From positions 1 through 5,776 of the forward strand of contig DATMYQ010000206.1 in assembly GCA_035560935.1 (NCBI GenBank): a stretch of 5,776 nucleotides of DNA, read 5' to 3'. Shown here one piece after another: positions 1-4,982 of this stretch. The first letter of the stretch is position 1, and each line of letters starts with the position of its first letter. A program made the translations under genes and the position numbers. Below the pieces are notes generated by a model. The model did not search any database. It was not told the origin of the DNA and saw nothing but the letters and a program-made list of their open reading frames with translations. This stretch comes from DATMYQ01 sp035560935 (lineage in GTDB: Bacteria; Bacillota; Negativicutes; Sporomusales; Sporomusaceae).

Positions 1-467
1 CAGTAAAAGTTTTTGAAGGAAAATTAGTAGCGGAAAAAATAAAAATAGGTATTGTCGTCGCCCGTTTTAATGAATTCATTAACAGCAAATTGCTGGGTGG
101 CGCTCTTGACGCGCTGAAACGGCATGGAACCGAAGAAAAAAATATCGAAGTGGCCTGGGTTCCCGGCGCTTTTGAAATTCCACTGGTAGCGAAAAAAATG
201 GCCGAAAGCAAACGTTACGACGCCGTCATCTGCCTGGGTACCGTAATCCGGGGCAGCACCAGTCACTACGATTATGTATGCGCCGAAGTATCCAAGGGTG
301 TGGCCCATGCAGGCATGGACAGCGGTATTCCCGTAATTTTCGGGGTATTAACCACGGATACGATTGAACAGGCTATCGAACGCGCCGGTACCAAAGCCGG
401 TAATAAAGGCTTTGATGCTGCCGTATCGGCCATCGAAATGGCCAATCTGCTAAAAAACTGGCAATAA
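1..467 (+). CDS. ribH: 6,7-dimethyl-8-ribityllumazine synthase (5'-truncated)
   Basis: Lumazine synthase condenses 5-amino-6-ribitylamino-uracil with 3,4-dihydroxy-2-butanone 4-phosphate, the penultimate step of riboflavin synthesis, in the cytosol; the family forms pentamers or 60-mer capsids. The reading frame is open from base 3 and gives 154 visible residues, the same length as the Bacillus subtilis enzyme and alignable to it without gaps. Only the initiator and perhaps one or two residues are missing to the left, since the first visible codon is GTA, not a start. Counting the first visible codon as 1, the substrate-site residues fall at the family positions: Phe22 in VARFNEF, His88 in RGSTSHYDYV, Arg127 in ERAGTKAGNKG and Lys135. 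The motif VAWVPGAFEIP is also intact. The gene is probably the last gene of a rib operon (ribD-ribE-ribBA-ribH is usual) lying mostly outside the window. The next gene begins 16 nt after its stop, so co-transcription is likely. The identification is secure. Confidence 0.97.
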   Translation, partial: VKVFEGKLVAEKIKIGIVVARFNEFINSKLLGGALDALKRHGTEEKNIEVAWVPGAFEIPLVAKKMAESKRYDAVICLGTVIRGSTSHYDYVCAEVSKGVAHAGMDSGIPVIFGVLTTDTIEQAIERAGTKAGNKGFDAAVSAIEMANLLKNWQ

Positions 468-483
468 TGGGGGGAGTGAACCC

Positions 484-1047
484 ATGAAAATTGGCATCAC
501 CAGCGATACCCACGGCTGTCTGCAAACCTGGGAAAGCATCTACAACCGTTTTTTCAACGATGCGGATCTGATAATCCATGCCGGTGACGTTTTGTATCAC
601 GGCCCTCGCAACGCCATTCCTGCAGAATATAATCCCAAGCAGTTGGCGGAAACCCTGAATCAATGTCCGATACCGCTGGTGATCGCCTGCGGCAACTGCG
701 ACGCGGAAATTGATGGAATGATCCTGAACTGGCCGGTGCAATCACCTTATGCCAGTCTGCGGCTGGAGGGGCTGTCCATTATGGTGAATCATGGTCACCA
801 TTTAACAGACCTTTCCCGCATAGACATGGCCAAACGCTTCAAATCCCGGCTGTTTATCACCGGCCATAGTCACGTGGCGTCGCTGGAAAAGCAGGACGGT
901 GTCGTCTATTTAAACCCGGGCTCACCCGGCCTGAGTAAACGGAGCGACCACAAAGGTACCATTGCGTTATTGACAGACGGCCGGGTGCAAATCTTAGATA
1001 TCAATACTGGCGAAGTATTAATGGAGGAAACATGCACGATCATTTGA
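484..1047 (+). CDS. yfcE: YfcE-type metallophosphodiesterase
   Basis: This is a 187-residue calcineurin-like metallophosphoesterase of the YfcE/MJ0936 group. The visible metal-site motifs, in order, are D8-x-H10 (SDTHG), G34-D35, G70-N71-C72-D73, H103-G-H105 and G127-H-S-H130, followed by NPGS at 144-147. The stretch HGPRNAIP after the GD motif and GNCDAEID are close to E. coli YfcE, which hydrolyses model phosphodiesters with Mn2+ in vitro; the physiological substrate of the group is unclear. A dinuclear metal site in a soluble cytosolic enzyme is expected. The start is supported by a G-rich Shine-Dalgarno with GGAG at 473-476, 7 nt before the ATG. The gene lies 16 nt after ribH, and its last 16 nt overlap hslO, whose ribosome binding site is inside this coding region. 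The overlap implies translational coupling to hslO. The general family is certain; equivalence to YfcE in function is an inference from sequence resemblance. Confidence 0.9.
   Translation: MKIGITSDTHGCLQTWESIYNRFFNDADLIIHAGDVLYHGPRNAIPAEYNPKQLAETLNQCPIPLVIACGNCDAEIDGMILNWPVQSPYASLRLEGLSIMVNHGHHLTDLSRIDMAKRFKSRLFITGHSHVASLEKQDGVVYLNPGSPGLSKRSDHKGTIALLTDGRVQILDINTGEVLMEETCTII
1023..1027 (+). promoter_or_regulatory. hslO ribosome binding site inside the yfcE coding region
   Basis: GGAGG lies 4 nt before the ATG at 1032, and codes for part of the C-terminus (Met-Glu-Glu-Thr) of the upstream phosphodiesterase. Ribosomes finishing yfcE pass through this site, stopping at 1045-1047, 13 nt beyond the hslO start, so coupled re-initiation is likely. 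The spacing is short, but this ATG starts the conserved Hsp33 N-terminus (MHDHLIRVTA), which supports the choice. Confidence 0.75.
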
Positions 1048-1913
1048 TCCGGGTTACAGCGCCTGGAGTCCGGGCTTTTGCCGCGGTTACAACACAGCTG
1101 ACCGAAGAAGCCCGGCGGCGGCACAACTGTTATCCGGTGGCGGCTGCCGCCCTGGGGCGAACCATGACAGCCGCCCTGTTAATGGCGGCCAACCTGAAAA
1201 CGACGGAAGAAAGCATTACCGTGCGCATCAAGGGCGACGGACCACTGGGTGAAATCGTAGCGGACGCTTGCGCCGCCGGCTCCGTACGGGGCTACGTCCG
1301 CCATCCTCAGATTGATTTGCCGCTGCGCGGCGGGAAACTTGATGTAGGCGGCGCGGTCGGCGCCGGACAGCTTAATGTGACCCGTTTTAACGATCGAAAA
1401 CAGCCGTTTACCGGCACCTGCGATTTAGTCAGCGGCGAAATTGCCGAAGATGTTACCCAATATCTGACGGTTTCCGAACAAACCCCTTCCAGCGTGGGGC
1501 TGGGAGTTTTGGTGCAGCCGGACTTATCCGTTTCCGCGGCGGGCGGTTTTATTCTGCAGGTCATGCCGGGAATAACCGAAGAGGTGCTGGAACGGCTGGA
1601 AAAAAATCTGTCTGTGTTGCCCTCCGTTACGAATATTCTTTCAGCCCGTCCCGAAGCACAGGCTTTGACGGAGCTTTTGTTTGACGGATTGCCAACAACT
1701 TTTCATGACAGTATGCCGGTTCAGTTTCAGTGTACTTGCACCCGGCAGAGAGTGCAGAATATGTTAGTCAGTTTGGGCCAAACAGAAGTGGCGTCCATGC
1801 ATGACGAAGGTAAAGCGGAAATCATCTGTCATTTCTGCGGTGAAAAATACTTTTTCACGCAAGAAGAACTGGGATACACGCTATCTCTGCTGAATAATAA
1901 TGAAGTGCAATAA
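1032..1913 (+). CDS. hslO: Hsp33 redox-regulated molecular chaperone
   Basis: The 293-residue product is the full length expected for Hsp33. Hsp33 is a cytosolic holdase, activated when oxidative unfolding stress (peroxide plus heat, or HOCl) forms disulfides in its C-terminal zinc centre and exposes its client-binding surface. The zinc ligands are all present: C234-x-C236 (FQCTCTR) and C266-x-x-C269 (ICHFCGEKY). The N-terminal half carries the family signatures NCYPVAAAALGRTMTAALL and IKGDGPLGEIVADA, and GGFILQVMPG lies in the middle. The start overlaps yfcE by 16 nt. The stop is immediately followed by the A-rich arm of a terminator hairpin, and the last four codons plus stop form part of a long palindrome shared with the converging rpmB gene. 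Regulation here looks post-translational through the Cys4 site; no dedicated promoter is visible. The chaperone role comes from family knowledge; the domain and ligand residues are seen directly. Confidence 0.97.
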   Translation: MHDHLIRVTAPGVRAFAAVTTQLTEEARRRHNCYPVAAAALGRTMTAALLMAANLKTTEESITVRIKGDGPLGEIVADACAAGSVRGYVRHPQIDLPLRGGKLDVGGAVGAGQLNVTRFNDRKQPFTGTCDLVSGEIAEDVTQYLTVSEQTPSSVGLGVLVQPDLSVSAAGGFILQVMPGITEEVLERLEKNLSVLPSVTNILSARPEAQALTELLFDGLPTTFHDSMPVQFQCTCTRQRVQNMLVSLGQTEVASMHDEGKAEIICHFCGEKYFFTQEELGYTLSLLNNNEVQ

Positions 1914-1958
1914 AAAAAGCCCGGCAAATGCCGGGGCTTTTTTTATTGCACTTCATTA
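1898..1958. repeat. 61-nt near-perfect palindrome spanning the hslO and rpmB 3' ends
   Basis: The left arm (1898-1926, 29 nt) and right arm (1929-1958, 30 nt) are reverse complements with a single extra G in the right arm and a 2-nt centre. The core is the GC-rich terminator stem with flanking A7/T7 tracts. The symmetry continues outward for another 14 bp on each side: TAATGAAGTGCAAT on the left is mirrored on the right. The palindrome contains the last four hslO codons and stop (1899-1913) and the rpmB stop codon (1956-1958 on the minus strand), so the two strands read almost the same sequence through the junction. The outer ATTGCAC (1945-1951) is repeated at 1960-1966 inside rpmB. Confidence 0.9.
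1912..1944. terminator. Bidirectional rho-independent terminator between hslO and rpmB
   Basis: A7 (1912-1918), the stem GCCCGGCA (1919-1926) pairing with TGCCGGGGC (1929-1937, one bulged G), then T7 (1938-1944). The same layout reads as stem plus U-tract on either strand, so it can end both the ribH-yfcE-hslO transcript and the converging rpmB transcript. It starts at the second base of the hslO stop codon, so transcription would end almost at the last codon. Confidence 0.92.
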
Positions 1959-2147
1959 GATTGCACGTTGTACTTTTTCCGAACGCAAGCAACGGGTGCA
2001 TACATTCAATTTTTTAATTTCGCCCTGAACTACAGCCTTAACTTTTTGGATATTCGGCTTCCAGGAGCGTTTGGTTTTTAAATGGGAATGGCTGACGTTA
2101 AACCCGCTACGCTCGCCTTTACCACAGATCTCGCACAAATTGGCCAT
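1956..2147 (-). CDS. rpmB: 50S ribosomal protein L28, zinc-binding (C+) form
   Basis: This 63-residue basic protein is the normal size for bacterial L28, a component of the large ribosomal subunit. The N-terminus MANLCEICGKGERSGFNVSH and the motif HLKTKRSWKPNIQKVKA are typical of the family. It keeps both cysteine pairs, C5-x-x-C8 and C50-x-x-C53, so it should bind one Zn2+; B. subtilis L28, as I recall it, has lost these cysteines. The start is fixed by AGGAGG (plus-strand 2157-2162) 9 nt upstream of ATG. The gene stands alone on the minus strand, converging on hslO and diverging from the DUF1858-recG unit, with its own likely promoter at 2197-2226. A separately transcribed rpmB near recG is common in Firmicutes. 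Transcription ends at the shared hairpin directly after the stop. Confidence 0.97.
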   Translation of the reverse strand: MANLCEICGKGERSGFNVSHSHLKTKRSWKPNIQKVKAVVQGEIKKLNVCTRCLRSEKVQRAI

Positions 2148-2196
2148 CTATCTACACCTCCTCGCCGGATTCCAACCCCAGATTATGAACAGTAGT

Positions 2197-2226
2197 ATTT
2201 TATCATAAACACCAACCGATATGCAA
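2197..2226 (-). promoter_or_regulatory. Candidate sigma-A promoter for rpmB
   Basis: On the minus strand, TTGCAT (plus 2221-2226) and TAAAAT (plus 2197-2202) are separated by 18 bp, fitting a vegetative promoter with a good -10 (5/6) and a partial -35 (3/6, TTG). Initiation near 2190 would give a leader of roughly 40 nt containing the strong AGGAGG. It is the best-placed candidate upstream of rpmB, but is called from the consensus only. Confidence 0.5.
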
Positions 2227-2261
2227 TAGCTAATTATCCATACCGTAATATTTTGTTGCCG

Positions 2262-2298
2262 GCAGGAAATTACCGCAGAAGCAGGGAATTAATATAGT
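2262..2298 (+). promoter_or_regulatory. Weak promoter candidate with direct repeats upstream of the DUF1858 gene
   Basis: TTACCG (2270-2275) and TATAGT (2293-2298) are 17 bp apart, a plausible but weak plus-strand promoter for the DUF1858-recG unit. Two near-identical 11-mers, GCAGGAAATTA (2262-2272) and GCAGGGAATTA (2281-2291), overlap it with a 19-bp period, the sort of spacing that could hold a dimeric regulator on one DNA face. No known operator is recognised. Confidence 0.25.
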
Positions 2299-2357
2299 CA
2301 ACACCATCCGGACAGCATCAGCCGTTGATGTTTCAACGTTAGCCACTTGTATGGCAA

Positions 2358-2364
2358 AAGGAGG
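2358..2364 (+). promoter_or_regulatory. Ribosome binding site deciding the DUF1858 start
   Basis: AAGGAGG ends 7 nt before the ATG at 2372. An in-frame ATG at 2351 lies just upstream of this site and has no Shine-Dalgarno of its own, so translating from it would code through the ribosome binding site. The ATG at 2372 is therefore preferred. Confidence 0.85.
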
Positions 2365-2371
2365 CGTCAGA

Positions 2372-2575
2372 ATGTTTACAAAGGATACTCCGATTATTGA
2401 TGTCCTTCGGTTTAATTCCCAGGCCCGCGGAATTTTTTACGCCCATGGCATGGGTTGTATCGGCTGTATGGGATCATTGACGGAAACCATTGAAAATGGC
2501 GCGAAAATGCACGATATCGATCTGGAAGATCTGTTAAAAGAGCTAAATGCCATGGAACGGCAAAAAGACAGTTGA
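2372..2575 (+). CDS. DUF1858 redox-disulfide domain protein
   Basis: This 67-residue single-domain protein matches the DUF1858 pattern, also described as the hybrid-cluster-protein-associated redox disulfide domain. It has an N-terminal MFTKDTPIIDVLRFN, typical of the family's start (a short helix with a proposed ligand-binding role), then a helix leading to HGMGCIGCMGS with a C29-x-x-C32 pair, then a helical C-terminus ending LEDLLKELN. Family members occur alone or fused to other redox domains and are common in anaerobes; the biochemical function is not established. A reversible disulfide or metal/sulfur carrier role is an inference from the CxxC. It is cytosolic, with no signal or membrane segment. 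The start was chosen by the Shine-Dalgarno at 2358-2364. It sits 78 nt upstream of recG on the same strand with no terminator between, so the two are probably co-transcribed. No hybrid cluster protein gene is in this window. Confidence 0.88.
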   Translation: MFTKDTPIIDVLRFNSQARGIFYAHGMGCIGCMGSLTETIENGAKMHDIDLEDLLKELNAMERQKDS

Positions 2576-2638
2576 TACCAAAGGATGCGATATTGATCCT
2601 GTCCTGATTCGCCTGCTTTTTGCATGGATATGCAGTAA

Positions 2639-2648
2639 AAGGAGGTGA
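2639..2648 (+). promoter_or_regulatory. Ribosome binding site deciding the recG TTG start
   Basis: AAGGAGGTGA is a full ten-base complement to the 16S 3' end. Its GTG (2645-2647) is in frame with recG but is part of the Shine-Dalgarno itself, so it cannot be the normal start. The next in-frame start codon, TTG at 2654, is 8 nt after GGAGG, the ideal spacing. Confidence 0.88.
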
Positions 2649-2653
2649 TTTTT

Positions 2654-4717
2654 TTGTCCGGCTTTGAACTGACCAATGTGCAGACCATCAAAGGGGTCGG
2701 ACCCCGAACCGCCGCCAAACTGGCCCAATTGGAAATTTTTACGGTGCAGGATTTGCTGGAGCATTATCCTCGCAGCTACGATGAATATCGTTATGTACCC
2801 GCTATTGCGGAACTGCTGCCGGGACATTTGGTTGTTTTTTCCGCGACGGTGACGCAAGTCCGTGAATCCCGGCCTCGCCGCGGCTTGCATATCCTCACGG
2901 TGACGGTTCGTGACGAGATGGGAACTGCCCGTTTGGTCTGGTTTAATCAGCCCTTTCTGAAAAAACGTTTTTCACCGGGAGAACGCCTGCAGATTTCCGG
3001 AAAAGTGGCGGAAAAAACAAGCCCTCAGACGGCGGCCGTTGAAATTCATCATCCGGAAACAACCCCGTTGGCGGAGGCGGTGGAGCCTGACAAGGCACCT
3101 CCCGCCGCCGGTCTTTTGCCGATGTATTCGTTATGCGCAGAAGTAAGCCAGACGCAAATTCGCGCATGGGTACAGGCGGCGCTGGTTCTGCACCATTTCT
3201 TGCCGGAGACACTGCCGACCGGCATAGTGGCAAAGTACCAATTAATGGACCGGTCGGCCGCTCTTCGCCAGATTCACTGCCCGGAAACCCTGGAAAGCGC
3301 CGATGTGGCCCGCCGCCGGCTGATTTTTGAAGAACTGTATTTTTTCCAGTGCGTCTTATTAATGCTTAAACGCCGTTCGTCCGCCACCCCAGGCATTCAG
3401 CATCAACCGGACGGCTGCGGCTTGGCAAACGTTCGTAAAAATCTGCCGTTTGCCTTAACGGATGACCAGGAACAGGCCTTAAGGGAAATCAAGCAGGATA
3501 TGGAGTCGGCGCAGCCGATGCAGCGTCTGCTGCAGGGGGATGTGGGCTCAGGTAAAACAGTAGTGGCTGCCCTGGCGCTGGCAAAAGCGGTGGAAAGCGG
3601 CTACCAAGCGGCGTTGATGGTTCCCACCGCGATTCTGGCGGAGCAACATTTTTCCACCTTGCAAACCTTGCTGGCACCGGCCAATATTCGTCTGGCGCTG
3701 TTGACCGGGAATATGACTTCACGGCAGCGGCGGGAATTATTGCAGCAAATCGCCGATGGCGGCGTGGATCTGATCATCGGCACCCACGCGCTGATCCAGG
3801 CAGGAGTTGAGTTTCATCGCCTGGGATTTGTGGTAACGGATGAGCAGCATCGCTTCGGCGTCCGCCAACGGGCCGCACTGCAGGCAAAAGGATGCAGTCC
3901 CGACGTCTTGATTATGACGGCCACACCCATTCCGCGAACGATGGCGCTTACTCTTTACGGCGATTTGGACGTGTCGGTTATCCGTCAGCTGCCGCCGGCG
4001 CGAAAACCGGTTGCCACCTATACACGTTCCGAAAAAGAACGCTCACGCGTTTATGACTTTGTTGTCCGTCAACTGGAGGAAGGGCGGCAGGCTTATATCG
4101 TCTGTCCTCTGGTGGACGAATCCGAACAACTGTCGGCCCGTTCCGCCACCCAGCTGTTTGAAGAGCTTTCCGGCACACTTTTTGCCGCGTTTCGCTGCGA
4201 ACTGATTCATGGACAACTAAAAGGGGAAGAAAAAGAGGCAGCCATGACCCGTTTTTCTTCCGGCCATACCCAATTGTTGATCGCGACTACCGTCATCGAA
4301 GTTGGCGTAAATGTACCTAACGCCAACATTATAGTCATCGAAAATGCGGATCGTTTCGGGCTGGCCCAGCTGCATCAGTTGCGAGGCCGGGTGGGAAGAG
4401 GGGTCCACCAATCCTACTGTATTTTATTGTCAAACAGCAGGCAGGCCACTACCCGCCAGCGCCTGCAGCTAATGACCAAAACCAGCGATGGATTCGTTCT
4501 GGCTGAAGAGGATTTATCTCTGCGCGGCCCGGGACATTTCTTCGGTGCACTTCAGCATGGATTACCCGAACTAAAAACGGCAGATTTACTGCAGGATATG
4601 CATTTACTGGAAATCGCCCGCCAAGCGGCGCGGGAAACCATCGAAACTTCCGCGCAGCTTCCTCAGGGAATGCCCGTCCGCTTGCAAAACCTTATTTCCG
4701 CTGAACTGACCCGCTGA
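2654..4717 (+). CDS. recG: ATP-dependent DNA helicase RecG
   Basis: The 687-residue product is the normal length for RecG, a monomeric superfamily-2 translocase that remodels stalled replication forks and branch-migrates Holliday junctions. The order is: an N-terminal helical segment with a helix-hairpin-helix-like IKGVGPRTAAKLAQL (12-26); the wedge/OB-fold region (about 58-150), which grips the junction; then two RecA-like motor domains. The motor motifs are intact: Walker A GDVGSGKT (295-302), DEQH box (396-399), motif III TATP (422-425) and motif VI QLHQLRGRVGRG (572-583). The C-terminal part contains the RecG pattern LRGPGHFFGALQHGLPE. The start is TTG with a perfect Shine-Dalgarno, giving MSGFELTNVQ at the N-terminus. 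The gene follows the DUF1858 gene on the same strand. The tautomerase gene begins 79 nt downstream with no clear terminator between. No frameshift or missing motif is seen. Confidence 0.97.
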   Translation: MSGFELTNVQTIKGVGPRTAAKLAQLEIFTVQDLLEHYPRSYDEYRYVPAIAELLPGHLVVFSATVTQVRESRPRRGLHILTVTVRDEMGTARLVWFNQPFLKKRFSPGERLQISGKVAEKTSPQTAAVEIHHPETTPLAEAVEPDKAPPAAGLLPMYSLCAEVSQTQIRAWVQAALVLHHFLPETLPTGIVAKYQLMDRSAALRQIHCPETLESADVARRRLIFEELYFFQCVLLMLKRRSSATPGIQHQPDGCGLANVRKNLPFALTDDQEQALREIKQDMESAQPMQRLLQGDVGSGKTVVAALALAKAVESGYQAALMVPTAILAEQHFSTLQTLLAPANIRLALLTGNMTSRQRRELLQQIADGGVDLIIGTHALIQAGVEFHRLGFVVTDEQHRFGVRQRAALQAKGCSPDVLIMTATPIPRTMALTLYGDLDVSVIRQLPPARKPVATYTRSEKERSRVYDFVVRQLEEGRQAYIVCPLVDESEQLSARSATQLFEELSGTLFAAFRCELIHGQLKGEEKEAAMTRFSSGHTQLLIATTVIEVGVNVPNANIIVIENADRFGLAQLHQLRGRVGRGVHQSYCILLSNSRQATTRQRLQLMTKTSDGFVLAEEDLSLRGPGHFFGALQHGLPELKTADLLQDMHLLEIARQAARETIETSAQLPQGMPVRLQNLISAELTR

Positions 4718-4735
4718 AATTATTGTTATTGTCTC

Positions 4736-4754
4736 AGCAGGGATATTCCTTGCT
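4736..4754 (+). other. Short hairpin between recG and the tautomerase gene
   Basis: AGCAGGGA pairs with TTCCTTGCT sequence on the 3' side (8 bp with one G-U pair, 3-nt loop). No U-tract follows, so it is not a standard terminator. It could protect the 3' end of recG mRNA or mark a processing point, or it may be chance. Confidence 0.3.
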
Positions 4755-4763
4755 ATGGAGAAA

Positions 4764-4769
4764 TATAAT
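4764..4769 (+). promoter_or_regulatory. Possible -10 box for the tautomerase operon
   Basis: A perfect TATAAT lies 15 bp upstream of the Shine-Dalgarno of the tautomerase gene. No recognisable -35 hexamer sits 15-19 bp upstream and there is no extended -10 TG, so this is a half-supported promoter only. The alternative is read-through from recG. Confidence 0.3.
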
Positions 4770-4796
4770 CAAGGAAATCGATAAGGAGGTGGCATC

Positions 4797-4982
4797 ATGC
4801 CAATAGTTCAAATTGATATGGTGGAAGGACGCACACTGGAACAAAAACGCGCTCTGGTAAAAAAAGTAACTGAGGCTATCGTGGAAACTGCTCAATGCCC
4901 TCCCGAGGCCGTAACCATTGTAATCCGTGACGCTCCCAAAGCGCATATCGGCAAAGCCGGCGTCCTGATGTCAGACAAATAA
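4797..4982 (+). CDS. 4-oxalocrotonate tautomerase-family protein
   Basis: This 61-residue protein (60 after Met removal) is the standard size for 4-oxalocrotonate tautomerase monomers, which assemble as hexamers and use the N-terminal proline as the catalytic base. The sequence begins Met-Pro-Ile-Val-Gln-Ile, exposing Pro1, and continues MVEGRTLEQKRALVKKVTEAI, with Arg11 conserved (numbering from Pro1). In the well-studied Pseudomonas enzyme Arg39 and Phe50 complete the active site; here the aligned positions are Thr39 and Ile50, so the natural substrate is probably not 4-oxalocrotonate. B. subtilis YwhB also lacks Arg39. The ATG is preceded by AAGGAGGT (4783-4790) at 7-nt spacing. The stop overlaps the next start as TAATG, so the downstream helical protein is translationally coupled. 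No aromatic-catabolism genes are nearby. The fold is confident; the reaction is unknown. Confidence 0.92.
   Translation: MPIVQIDMVEGRTLEQKRALVKKVTEAIVETAQCPPEAVTIVIRDAPKAHIGKAGVLMSDK

Noticed and set aside
24..308. Minus-strand open frame opposite ribH
   Set aside because: It lies entirely antisense to a well-conserved enzyme frame with intact active-site residues and shows no family features.
2351..2371. Upstream ATG as start of the DUF1858 protein
   Set aside because: Using it would translate through the Shine-Dalgarno at 2358-2364; the added residues Met-Ala-Lys-Gly-Gly-Val-Arg are just the coded ribosome binding site.
3133..3330. Extra plus-strand and minus-strand open frames inside recG
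   Set aside because: All overlap the intact RecG frame, lack ribosome binding sites and have low-complexity Pro/Arg/Ala-rich translations typical of shadow frames.
4736..4754. Terminator after recG
   Set aside because: The small hairpin is not followed by a T-tract, so intrinsic termination is not supported.
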